From the NCBI GenBank assembly GCA_010093705.1, contig MU006097.1:1112672-1176671 (forward strand): 64,000 nucleotides of DNA. Reading direction: 5' to 3'. The notes under the pieces are model-generated. The model was not told where the DNA came from. It searched no databases and saw only the letters and a list, made by a program, of their open reading frames with translations. Made by a program: the position numbers and the translations under genes. Shown here one piece after another: positions 34,271-45,756 of the stretch (position 1 is its first letter; each line of letters starts with the position of its first letter). Source of the DNA: Patellaria atrata CBS 101060 (Eukaryota; Ascomycota; Dothideomycetes; Patellariales; Patellariaceae).

Positions 34271-34987
34271 CTGAGATGCTTTTGCTGATGGATGATTTGA
34301 AATTGAATGGTTATGCCTTCATTATTACGAGAAAAAAAGATCGAGATAGAGATGGTTTAAGTAAGCTCTAACAAGATCGCCCGAGGTCTCGTCTGATCTA
34401 CTTTACCTTACCATCTTAAATCGATATGTATCGTAAGATAAAATCGACATAATACCGTGTAAAACGCGTATATTTAATCCAATGTTTGTTTGGTTAGAGC
34501 GAATTCTTTTGCATACCTTCCATAGGTTACCATTTTCATATATACACTGCCTTAGATTATTACTTATCATTCTATACTTCACTCTAACCTGCTCATTGTG
34601 TAAACTAGAAGATGTGTCTGCATGATTTTGTTGATCCGTTTGGGACTCATAAAGCGCTGAAATGGGGATGGTCCTCTCACTGAGATGTTGGATAACGGTG
34701 ACAGAATCTTGATGTGCTAAGGTAAGATAGATTCCAGGTTATCTTCTAGTGATTATTCGGATACACTATGTTCTTTACGACTGGAAACGGGATTTTGTGG
34801 ATACGTGATGATGTTTGGAAAAAGGAAGTCGCGATAGAACTACTTAGTGCGGAAATACTTCCGTTGATTTTAATGTCATAGCTCCCAACTTCTAACACTA
34901 ATTGTCACCAAAAGTAACGTCCATCCTTCTTCATTCTGTTTCGAGCACACAACTCACTTTCTTCCTGGGCCTACCTTTTTTAACGAC
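34271..34987. other. Divergent promoter region of the 903-residue protein and PTPA
   Basis: Both flanking genes start here and read outwards. It is AT-rich near 34380-34560, with several short repeats of tac(c)tta. No separate gene. Confidence 0.55.
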
Positions 34988-36265
34988 ATGACAGCCAGAG
35001 GTGCTTCAAAATCGCGATCCCCCTCGAATTCTGCCCCGGATATTCCTCGACTAGTCCCACGATCCCGTCCTAAGTCATCTCCTAGTCCCAAAGAGCCCGC
35101 TCCAGAAACTCCCCCTCTCCCTCCGCCACCAGCCCTGGAAGGTTGGAAGTTTGTTAGACCAAGTCGGAGAATCTTATCACAGCGCGATCACGACGTATTT
35201 ATCTCATCACCCACTTACATACTCTTGACATCCTTTGTCTTCACGCTTTGTGATTGCGTTCGCGACACTCCGATATCCTCAATCAAGCCCGCCGATCTCG
35301 ACCCTGCCGTTACCGCGATTCTAAATGTATTAGACGAAGCAGATGAGGTATTGAAACGATGTCCACCAGAAGATACTGGGGGATCACGTTTTGGTAACAA
35401 AGCATTTCGGGTGTTTCTTGAAAGAGTTGAGCAGGCTCAGGAGTCATGGCATCGAAAACTTTCCGTTACGGACTCTCAAGCCGTTCAAGAACTCTCTGCG
35501 TACCTACTCAACGCCTTCGGGAATGGTACTCGGATTGATTACGGCTCCGGTCATGAGCTGAACTTCATCCTTTGGCTCCTATGCTTAAACCGACTTTCTA
35601 AGCTGCCACAATCGACATTCCCGTCACTAGTTCTCTGTGTGTTCACTCGATATTTAAGATTAATGCGGTCCATACAGAGCACGTACTATCTGGAGCCGGC
35701 TGGTTCGCACGGTGTCTGGGGGCTCGATGATTACCAATTTTTACCATTCCTTTTCGGTGCTGGCCAATTATATCATCATCCCTTCATTCGTCCAAAATCC
35801 ATCCATCAGTCAATGGTCCTAGAAGAATATAGCAAAGATTACCTGTATTTAGATCAAGTGAGCTTTGTGAACAGTGTCAAGAACGTGGAAGGTTTACGCT
35901 GGCACAGTCCTATGCTCGATGACATCAGCGCATCGAAGAACTGGGCAAAGATTGAGGGTGGAATGAGAAAAATGTTTGTCAAGGAAGTTCTTGGCAAGCT
36001 GCCCGTTATGCAACATTTCCTTTTCGGTTCGCTAATCCCAGCTGTTGAGGGAATGAGCACCGAAGAACAAGCTGGAGTTGCCAATGAGGAGGAGGAGACC
36101 GAAGGTGGAGAAATTGTCGTTATGAAGGATGGTATGAAGCACGTGCATAACCCAAGCTCCTGGGGCGATTGTTGTGGCATCAAAGTTCCAAGTAGTGTTG
36201 GAGCAATGCAAGAAATGAGAAAAAGAATGGGCGTGGAAGGACTTAGACGAGTACCCTTTGACTAA
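34988..36265 (+). CDS. PP2A activator PTPA (Rrd-type peptidyl-prolyl isomerase)
   Basis: PTPA/Rrd proteins are peptidyl-prolyl isomerases that load metal into and activate PP2A-family phosphatases, acting in TOR signalling and mitotic exit. A single-exon frame of 425 residues starts at the first ATG. A Ser/Pro-rich N-terminus (1-55) is followed by the PTPA fold. Family hallmarks are RIDYGSGHELNFILWLLCL (near 178-196), WGLDDYQFLPFLFGAGQL (near 236-253) and HNPSSWGDCCGIKVPS near the C-terminus (about 384-400), which line the ATP and peptide pocket. An acidic insert (NEEEETEGGE) lies before the last motif. Yeast has two paralogs, Rrd1 and Rrd2; I cannot decide which this is, so no symbol is given. 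Confidence 0.94.
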   Translation: MTARGASKSRSPSNSAPDIPRLVPRSRPKSSPSPKEPAPETPPLPPPPALEGWKFVRPSRRILSQRDHDVFISSPTYILLTSFVFTLCDCVRDTPISSIKPADLDPAVTAILNVLDEADEVLKRCPPEDTGGSRFGNKAFRVFLERVEQAQESWHRKLSVTDSQAVQELSAYLLNAFGNGTRIDYGSGHELNFILWLLCLNRLSKLPQSTFPSLVLCVFTRYLRLMRSIQSTYYLEPAGSHGVWGLDDYQFLPFLFGAGQLYHHPFIRPKSIHQSMVLEEYSKDYLYLDQVSFVNSVKNVEGLRWHSPMLDDISASKNWAKIEGGMRKMFVKEVLGKLPVMQHFLFGSLIPAVEGMSTEEQAGVANEEEETEGGEIVVMKDGMKHVHNPSSWGDCCGIKVPSSVGAMQEMRKRMGVEGLRRVPFD

Positions 36266-37703
36266 CAAAGGGGTTTATAAGAGATCACAAAACTGGTGCA
36301 TTGCAGAAGGATTGATGAGCTTTCATCGTACTGTTGTATCTCGTCTATCATGTTAAATGAGCAAAGTGTTTAACATACTGTGGTACTAAACACCCTCGTA
36401 CTGACTGTTTATAGGATCAACAAGTATCTCTATTACGGGCATCAGTGATCAGAATATGAACTGGAAGTGTGTGCTCGCCTCATAGATAGGGAAGCAGATT
36501 CCATTCTCGTCAGATTTTATCGGAGGCTGCAGTTTGTGAACTGAGACTTTGAGTTATGCACAGGATCAAGAAAAGTCTCTAGAAGGGGAATCTTGCGACA
36601 CCTGCTATAGAAAACAATTAATAGTCGTACGGTCTAGTCCATTCTCCTAGCTTGTGATTATGACTCGATAGAGTCAATGATTCCATTTCCTATCAGCTCA
36701 TAGTGCTCTTTTCATTCTAAGTCTGATTAAGCATGACATAGCCATATCCTAATATCAGTCGAGCAATTTCCTTTCTTTTCCTTCAAATTACCGCTTAGTT
36801 CGTAACATGAAAGCTATTAACACCTTCCCCGTCGCGGTTGTATTTCCTCGTCCCCTATACCCTTCAAAACACCTACTGGCGAATATTTGGCCCTGCAGGA
36901 TCAACCAAACTTGATTGCCTATATCGTCCGATGCTATGTATGATTGGGCATTGTTTGCATGGTTTCTACTTTGCTGTACTAAGGATCCGGGGCCCAAATG
37001 GAGAGCGAGCGTATAGGGAGCGAGGAAATCCACGACGGGAAAGAAATAGACTTAAGTTCATCTTCAAGCCCCATATCAACCCACATTTTGAGATTCTGTT
37101 ACGTGCTACAGCGTCAAGAAAGATATTTCAAATAGAAATTCTCCCGGTTACACCATTAGCCTTTAATGACTGACTGATCACACCTCGCTCCTCTATTCAT
37201 TCCAGTTGTCTCAAGAACACCCTATAGCTCCAAGTATCCAGTAACTGGTGTTTTCGAGGATTGTAACCCTCTACTCAGGATTACCTGCAGTTCTGGCCGT
37301 AGCAACTCTCTTTCCTTCCTTAGAGATACATTAAGAATTTCAGGTCAAGTAGTCCATGGAAAATTCCCCAGATCTTTCTGAAGTGCGTCTACGAATAATC
37401 CAAATGCTTCCTGCTTGAAATTTGAAGCTCAATTGAAGAATTGAAAAATCCCGAAATCCTTGTAAGCTTTGGCGTGGGATATTTCTAGGGTTTGCCAATA
37501 ATAAGACTACCGGGACAAACCCCTCCGCAAATGATCAGCTTTGCCAAAACAAGCAACCGCCCATCAAGGTCTCCACCAACCCGACCCGATCTAGGCGTGA
37601 TAGCGGGGTCTAGTTGCCTCATATTAGTTTATTATATATCAACAATTTCTTCTCACCTTTTTCCTTTCCTTCAGCAACACGTAGAGTCAATCGTCCTAGA
37701 ATC
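36266..37703. other. Spacer between PTPA and aldo-keto reductase genes
   Basis: It should hold the PTPA terminator and the aldo-keto reductase promoter. A single CCCCT (stress-element-like) lies at 37520. No credible gene on either strand. Confidence 0.5.
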
Positions 37704-39329
37704 ATGTCATTTGGTAATAAAGCTCGCCTCAGCTCAGGTGTAGAGATCCCGTGAGTTTGGTGAATCAATTTTGAATTCATTGCATTGCTCTGATATACTA
37801 TCACAGTACCCTCGGGTTCGGCACATGGCAGAGTGAACCAGGTAAAGTTGGTGAAGCAGTTTATGAGGCTCTGAAGGCCGGATACCGCCATCTAGTAAGT
37901 AGTCTTAGGGCAAAGGTTCTTCAGTCGTTAGTACTCGATATCTCTAACTGCAATTTTACCAACAGGATCTTGCAAAGATGTAAGATATTCTAGCGTAGGC
38001 CACGAGATTCGTTACTAAGCGAAGATTATAGCTACGAAAACCAACCTGAAGTAGCACAGGGTATCAAGAGAGCGTACAACGATTTTGGCCTCAAGAGAGA
38101 GGACCTGTTTATTGTGAGTAGCATCACACCGTACGGGATGTTTTACTAACCTTAAGATACAGACTTCCAAGCTATGGAACACGTATGGCTCACATCGATG
38201 TTGTTGAATGTCCGCATTTTTACTTGCTCTACAGACATCACCGCCCTGAAACCGTTGAGGGGGCATTAGAAGATACCCTAAAGGAGCTTGAACTTGACTA
38301 CCTAGACGTAAGCTGGTTACTGATTGTTACGATATCCATCGAGTGCAGAGCTGATATCCAGCATAGCTCTACCTTATTCACTGGCCTGTAGCTTTTGTTC
38401 ACAGTGACAACCTCTTCCCTTTAGAAGAAGGTGCAAACTTACCCGATGGAGACGTCGCGATTGACGATGACGTCTCGATTGTAGATACTTGGAAAGGTAT
38501 ATTTCTCGCAGAGTAATCTCTGAATACTTCATTCGTCTGTTAACTAGGCCTCTTGTAGCAATGCTCAAACTTCCTAAAGAGAAAGCGCGAGCAGTCGGTG
38601 TATCCAACTTCTCCATTGAGCACGTAAGTTTCTAACACATCAAGGATTTAGTTATATGCATTGAGCGCTGATATTGAGTTCTTTAGATCGAGACTATCAT
38701 CAATGCTACTGGAGTTGTACCCGTCGTGAACCAAGTAGAGCGTCATCCACGTCTTCCAATCCGCGAACTTTCAGCCTATGCCAAGGAGAAGAACATTCAC
38801 ATAACCGCCTATTCTGTGAGTAAACCCTATATCCTGGTGTTCCTAGAGATAAAGTATCCAACTTATGGGCCTTTAGGCATTCGGAAACAACTTCTTCGGA
38901 CTTCCCCTCCTCGTGGACCACCCTGACATCAAGGCTGTTGCTGAACGCATCCAAGCAACTCCAGCGCAAGTCATGTAAGTCTTTGTCTCTTTGCTAAAAC
39001 AGCTATAATAGAGAAATTAACACCTCTTAGTCTTGCATGGTCTCAACTAGACGGCAAGAGCGTGATCCCCAAATCTGTCACGCCATCCCGCATTCGTGAG
39101 AACTTTCAAGAAGTCAAACTCTCGGACGAGGATATAAAGGTTATTGATGCCATTGGCAATGATCCGAAGCGGATGAACGTCCCTTACACTGCGAGTAAGT
39201 TTCTCGGTCTTTAATCCAGTTGTGAAGGAGTTCCTAAAATGATCATTAGATAAGCCGCGCTGGGATGTGAACATCTTCAACGACCCGAGCGAGCAACCAG
39301 CGAAGCATCAGATCGTTTTGGGTACTTAG
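37704..39329 (+). CDS. Aldo-keto reductase, glycerol-dehydrogenase (GLD1/Gcy1) type
   Basis: It is a predicted cytosolic NADPH-dependent reductase of small aldehydes or ketones, such as dihydroxyacetone or glyceraldehyde. Twelve exons join in frame to 329 residues: 37704-37750, 37807-37894, 37966-37979, 38032-38113, 38163-38182, 38235-38307, 38367-38496, 38559-38623, 38687-38815, 38877-38974, 39031-39194, 39250-39329. Exons 3 and 5 are only 14 and 20 bases. The AKR signatures are present: LGFGTW, GYRHLDLAKIY (catalytic Asp and Tyr), the Lys in TSKLWNT, the catalytic His in LYLIHWP, AVGVSNFS, VNQVERHP, and the NADPH-binding IPKSVTPSRIREN. The exon 7 and exon 8 acceptors are chosen to keep the frame; nearer upstream AGs would introduce stops. 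The substrate is inferred from resemblance to fungal glycerol dehydrogenases and is not certain. Confidence 0.92.
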
Positions 39330-41572
39330 ATGGCCGGGTAGAAGGTACATAGACTAAGAATACCCGAAGTTCACGTCTGAGGACAATACCTAAAAACAGT
39401 AGCTTAAGGAATAGATTATATAATCCAATCATACAGTTTCTGGTGCAATCTTACTTGAGGAATTGACCTTGACCCTCAAAATATGCTTGAGCGCACATGT
39501 ACTGTATAACCACCACGAAAAACTCGTCGACCACGTTCTCGGTTGGGAGCTCATACTTGCCCTTTCCTTCCTTGTCTCAACAATTATGCAAACGCAGCTA
39601 GACGAAAAAAGGGAGAATTAAGGTAATCCAGGGAGGCCCGCACTATGAGAAAACATCATACTGTTCTTTCTTCAGTTGAGTTGTTTAATAATTCTAGGTC
39701 ATGTCTGAAGTAACGCAACTCATATACTTATACTAAAAGAAGATTTTAGCAAAACAAACTACATCCGGTGAATGGAGACTGGGTATCCAGTCCTATGAGA
39801 CTTGTACACTATACAGTGGGGTCAATAGGCTACAGCTGACGTATACAGGCCTTACTGCATACCGCTGATAGCGCTTCTTCCCGTTGTATATCATCAGATC
39901 CTCTCCAAGGAATTAAGCTTCCTTTATCGTATCAAAGAATACCTGATGAAGTAAGACGTGTAACTACGAGAAGGAACAGTTCTGTATTGCGAAGTTGATA
40001 ACTGTGTCACTCTTATCTTGCAGATCATCAAGGATCAGAGATAAAACAGTCCGTCACTTTGAAAACTAGTAAGGACAATTTCATGCAGATAACCCCCTTG
40101 AGCGCAATATCTCACTGGGGGCTGATTGCAATGTTTCACTACGGGGACGTACTGGACAAGGGGAGCGTGGCTAAAGCTTAATTGAAGAGCACATATCCGA
40201 TCGACTACTGTCGGTGAGATAAGATGAATCAGTTAGATGGCTATTGGAACATCTCAGAGGAAACAATAGGTGGGTGGTCTGCACGAACTCATTGCCAATT
40301 TCACAATAGGAAGGAAAATACAATATTCCCGGCTGAGGTGTCACAACAGACTAGATAGATCCTGTACAATAATGATATCGAAAATCCGATAGTATGGAGT
40401 TCCAATCGACTGAATTTTGAGAAAAGGGTTGTACATCTAGCTGCGTAGAAGAAGTCGACGTCGATGGTATTAGATCACGAAAATACTTATTCGCCTGACA
40501 TGTGATCGCTGTAGGAAACATTAGAGATAACGGTTTTTTGTCTTGAGGCGAACTGTGACATGCAAGGCGACCGTTCAAGGATGGCTTATCATGCATTCTG
40601 AGAAAACTCCTGCCAGTTCTGTGCCCGTAGCTTTTGTGTTGAGAGAAAATCAGAAGATTGAATACATAAAACGGAGATCTTTGGTATAAGGAGGTTTTTC
40701 CACGCGGATCTGCGGCAATTATAACTGCAGGTAGCTGACACGTCTGGTGTCGCTCAACGAGCAAACCGCTATCCGTTCTCCCGAATGTAATATCGTTATT
40801 GGCGGAGGAGGAAAAAATTGGGGTTTGAATAGAGCTTTCAAATGTGACAATTTTGAGACTAGCGCCCCACCAAGATGAAACGTCATAGGGGTCCAATTTT
40901 CCGCCCTCCAAAAACCTCAACCTCCACTTATCTTTGCATACAGAAAAGTGCCATTATTATTATTGGTACCTGGAAAGAGCTCTCCATAACCCGACTTCTA
41001 GTGAGTCACTACCTTTCTACCTTACTACCTTACTACATGCCGCAATATCCTCTTCACCGAGAGTTCGTATCCTCTCTTGATTCGTATCCTGCGATTGCCT
41101 CCAGATGGCCAATGCATCAGCTTTCAGGGGTTCCATAGGTTATGGATAAGATTCAATCCAAGAATGGATGCATTTATTCAATTGGGGAATATGTATTAAA
41201 TGTCCCGTTGGCCCTTTGGAAGCTCCTACTCTATGTTGAGTTAGAAGGGCAACACTACGGATTACTACCCCCTATTTTTTCTCGCGTCTTGCAGTATGAC
41301 GCCATAATACGCGTGCTGTATGTTTCTGTTATCGAAGTAACCTTGCTCTCTTGCTTGCTGTCTTTTAAATCGGGCTGCAACACCATGTTAGGGTCTTGGT
41401 ACTTGACCCACTGTGTTGACCTACAACGGGAGGTGATCCTGATACTAGGACGCGGGTCTATCCACCAGTCCGAATATGGGTTTGTATAAATCAACTGGGT
41501 CCGCCCTTTAGGTCAATTGCTCATTCAGAAATTCTAATCTTACTTCTCTCAAACACAATATTAGTCGGCAAG
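39330..41572. other. 2.2-kb spacer, no supported gene
   Basis: Two longer frames exist: 40351-40920 (-), 189 codons, and 41142-41489 (+), 115 codons. Neither has a motif, signal or plausible composition; I treat both as unproven. Short direct repeats of accttact lie at about 41016-41035. The right end is the promoter of the HAD gene. Confidence 0.5.
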
Positions 41573-42920
41573 ATGAGTGCTCAAACCCTAGGAATGCCTC
41601 GCGACGAGCGTTTCGTGCGACGTCTCAGTTCAAAGAGTACCTCAACCACGGATCTCAACATGGGTCCTACCGTCGTTGTACCCCCAAAGCATCTAACGGC
41701 GCCATCAGATGCCCATGAGATTGCGGCCGCCATGGAGATAGCAAGACATTCTATCGAACTACCAATAACACCTCCATCGGCTCCTGGGACTCCACTAGAA
41801 ACCACTGTCACGGGCAAGTATGCCTTCGCCTTCGATATTGATGGAGTTCTCATTCGAGGTGGCAAGCCTATTCCAGAGGCTATTGAAGCAATGAAGGTGC
41901 TGAACGGCCAAAATGAGTATGGTATCAAGATGTGAGTATCGCTAAGTGTAACCTCCTGAGACTTTACTAATTTTCATAAGACCATACATTTTCGTAACAA
42001 ACGGTGGAGGGAAATCAGAGAACGAACGTTGTCTTCAATTGAGTCAGCAGCTCCAGATCGAAGTCTCTCCCGGCCAGTTTATCTGTGGTCACACTCCTAT
42101 GCGAGAAATGGCAGAAAAGTACCGTACCGTCCTCGTCATCGGTGGCGAAGGCGAAAAATGTCGACAGGTAGCTGAAGCATACGGCTTCAAAGACGTCGTA
42201 ACCCCTGGCGACATCATCAAGGATAACCAAGACACTACCCCTTTCCGGAAGCTTACAGAAGACGAGCACAATAACTCCCGTCTGCGCAACTTTGCTGAGG
42301 TCGAAATCGACGCCATCTTCGTCTTCGCCGATTCTCGTGACTGGGCTTCGGATCAACAGATCATTCTCGACCTCCTCATGTCCAAGAACGGACGCCTAGG
42401 CACTCGCTCGGAGAATTTCGACGAAGGACCTCCCGTATTCTTCTCCCATAATGACGTCGTGTGGAGTACCTCGCACGATCTGACTCGAATCGGAATGGGT
42501 GCCCTTCGTGTATCTCTCGAAGCCATGTTCAAAGCTGTGACCGGCACAGACCTCCAAACCATTGCATTCGGCAAACCACAAATAGGTACCTTCGAATTTG
42601 CTACTCGGTTGCTCCAGCAGTGGCGTAAGGAAACCCATGGGATTAACGAACCTCCCGAAACTGTGTACTTCGTTGGCGACACCCCCGAGAGCGACATCAG
42701 GGGGACCAATGAGTTCAACAATGAGGCTGAAAATACTTGGTACTCTATTTTGGTTAGGACAGGTGTGTTTAGGGAGGGCACCAAGCCGAAGTTTCAGCCA
42801 AAGGTAACGGTTGATACTGTATTGGATGCTGTGCTGCATGGGCTTGAAAGAGAGCAGAAGAAGGCGTTGAAACGCCGGGTTCTAGAAGCGAGTATCGAAG
42901 CCGAGACGATTGAGGAATAA
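41573..42920 (+). CDS. HAD-superfamily hydrolase, CECR5/YKR070W type
   Basis: Two exons (41573-41931 and 41981-42920) give 432 residues. After an 80-residue N-terminal extension the HAD core begins. Motif I is FAFDIDGVLIRGGKPIPEA, with the nucleophile and acid Asp residues at about 86 and 88. Motif II follows the intron as IFVTNGGG. The cap region contains EVSPGQFICGHTPM, and the late motif FVGDTPESDIRGTNE carries the metal-binding Asp pair. Together these match subfamily IIA, close to human CECR5/HDHD5 and yeast YKR070W, whose substrate is not settled; the yeast protein is reported as mitochondrial. The N-terminus here is Arg/Ser containing but not a clear targeting peptide. It could act as a small-molecule phosphatase. 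Confidence 0.93.
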
Positions 42921-45756
42921 TTAACGATCTTGAACGCTGCACTGCATAGTCTTTGGCGTTGGCGTTTCCTCTACGGTAGAAGAGCATACGCGGAGTTTTT
43001 TCCTTGTCGGCATTCTAGAAAATTTCTTTTACTTACTTCATAGCAAGATTCCCCCTTAGAAAAGAACAGATTGAATGGTATCAAAAAGACGACCATTGGT
43101 CTCTTGGATTGAAAGTATCTCAATTGTCTCTCTCTACTTACATATTTGACGCTAGTCCCATCTCCAACCCGAAGTCCTATGTTACTTGGGACGTCCTCCC
43201 ATTTATGCCCTTTCATCTTTTCCCGTCCACACGTCCATCTCCATCTCCAGTTTGTGTGACGACGGACCAATCCCTTTACCCACTGACTGGGAACCTACCG
43301 GTCCTCTCCATCCTCCAAACCAACCGCTCGATGACCTTCTACGGACTTCTCTTCCTGCAAAAGTCTCTCAACACTCTTATCGGTGTTGCGACACTCGCGC
43401 TAATCCCGCAATCTGCGCGGGATGGAAGATAACGTGACCATGTAAGTGACGATAGCCTGAGAGGGAATTCCATGCGATTGTGAAATTCGTCGAGTCATCT
43501 ATGGAATCGGTAGGCGCGGTCGCTGAAACGGTGGTTGAGTTCATGTTAGATGCAGACTGAAGCGCGCCTCGTGGAAAGGCGGTTCGAGATGAGGCTAAAA
43601 TGCGCAAGTCCCATCGCAAATAGATACTGTATTTGATCGGAGGAGCTCAGCACCTTTCGATCAACATCGCGCATCGCAATTAGAGAATGATACCTGTAGG
43701 CCTGCAGCGTTACTCATAGAAAGTCAATGTTGCCTTGCCCAGGTCCGCGTTACCCCATTCCACGTGGCGTGGCAGGGATAGCCACGGGAATACTAGGCCC
43801 AAAGTGGAAGCTTGCATTGAGCAAAGTTTCGTCGAACGTCGGAACAAAAATGAGTAAAAGTAAATAGTCGAAAATAAAAGAATACTTTTTAATTACTTCG
43901 GATGGGGCAAATGCAATTCTGAAAGTTGCATTCAAATCACCGTGTTAAACTGCGTCCATATACACCATTTAGAAGGAGTCTATCAGCGGTGGGGGTGTTG
44001 TAAACGTATTCAGTCGGAATCTCTATAGTGATTGTGCCAAGACAAATGCTCGACAGACCGCTGCTGGTATGAATGGATGGTCTTTCCCCCATTTCTTAAT
44101 GTTTGTCGATGCTGTAAATAACACTCTGATAGTTACCTGGTACAATTGAAGAGCGGAAACGATAGACCATGTCCTCGAAACAGAGAATCCTAAATATCGT
44201 GAGTTCTACCTTATTTGGAGCTGTGTGGCTATCCTCATGGACTACCCGATTAGGTAGTTACTCTTGGCAAATGGAGTCGCCCAGTATCGGACCACCGCTT
44301 TTGCAGTCGGGGAATAATTTGAAATGCTCCACGTCGGTTATAAAATGAATTCTAACGCTCTGCGACGATCTTTGCAGTTTCAACTAGCGAATTGGCGCTG
44401 TTTTGTTAGATTAAGCCAGCAAATCGGCGCTTCGGTACCATCAAGCAGTGGCTGTCGGAGGTGCTATCCCCATAAACACCTGAAGATGCTACCACAAGCT
44501 TAGCAGTAGATCAACGAGGGTGTCTAAAGTCGTCTCTTAGTGGGTTCTTCGACTGGCCTAGCTAGAATAGGAGCCTACCTAGAGAAATACTAGATCGGTA
44601 GGTGGCGAAATTTCTTGAATATGGTCGATCGGAACACGATAGCACTGACTGGGCGCCTAAGGTGTGGTAGCATCTTCAAGTGTTTATAGGATATAGTATT
44701 GTAGCCTTGAGACGCATCGCGAATTTTGTTTTCGCAAACTAGATATTTCTACTCCTAGCTGTTTGTGCTTTTAAATAAATGGCTCGTTTTTCAAGTACAT
44801 GACTCTTTTTTTTTTTCCTTTAGTTTCGAATACGATAGCCAAAACTTAACGCTTCAAAATAACAAGACCCAGGACTTTAAGACCGATGCGCCAATTAATT
44901 GGCTGAATCTTACAGAATACCACCAAATGGCTATTTGAAACTGCGAAGATTGACGTGGGACATTCAAACACATTCCTCTTTGTAGCCACGACGCGGTGCT
45001 AGGACTACCCAAAAGGGAAGCGTGACCAAAATTCGTCGAACGCCTATTGTCGTGGTAAACACATTGCCGGAATAGGTAGTCACAGTGGATGGTCAGTGGA
45101 TCGAATTTTAAACACTCTCTTTTCGCATAAGAGTAATATTCGGGGGCAAACGTGGTAGGATTTTCAAGGGGTGGTTTTGAAGAGGGGTTCTCTTTCAAAT
45201 CAGATAATTTAATGGATTCACAAACACAACATCAACAGAGGCACGAGCGGAAGCCCAAGAACTCCATATCGTTTTCTTTTGTTAAACTACTCTTCTGCAA
45301 ATACCAACCTCTGACCAGAGAAAAGAAACAAATTTAACTAACAGATACCAGTGTGAATTGAATAGTTTGTAGTTTGCACGCCCGACTTGCGAGGGGAAAT
45401 TAGTAGAAGTAGGTAAGGAGGATTCAGCTGGTAAAGCAAGACCATGTTAGGATCTCGCTTCCCATCCGAATTCTCCGCTGGTGCACTCAGTCCGCTAGAT
45501 CCTGGGCTGTAGGCACTCCCGTTTGGGGAACTTCTCTTCTTCTGCTGCATGACGGCTCCTTCGTTAAGGAGCTTCAGCAGTCTCGTAGCATGCATGCTAG
45601 GGTCGGGTCCAGAGCTGAATGATCAGATGTCACCTCTAGTACGAGGTGTGAAGGAGTGATCTGGTTTTCCCTCGTACGAGTTGGGAAACCTAATAGGCTA
45701 GGTAAGCTGTTTAAGCGTCAAGTGCTGCATAAGTACGGCTGGAAAATTGTCGATAA
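42921..45756. other. 2.8-kb spacer with a MITE-like inverted repeat
   Basis: The spacer lies between the 3' ends of the HAD gene and UPF1, which converge. It contains the inverted repeat at 44464-44693, described separately, and a run of 10 or more T at about 44806. No frame is convincing. Confidence 0.55.
44464..44693. mobile_element. MITE-like sequence with terminal inverted repeats
   Basis: The 25-base arms at 44472-44496 and 44663-44687 are inverted copies with one mismatch, sharing the perfect core tgaagatgctaccaca. Weaker similarity extends a further 5-10 bases on each side. The 166-base interior has no open frame and carries its own small inverted pair (cctacct and taggtgg, 44572-44615). 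I could not identify a clean target-site duplication, so mobility is inferred from structure. Confidence 0.5.
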
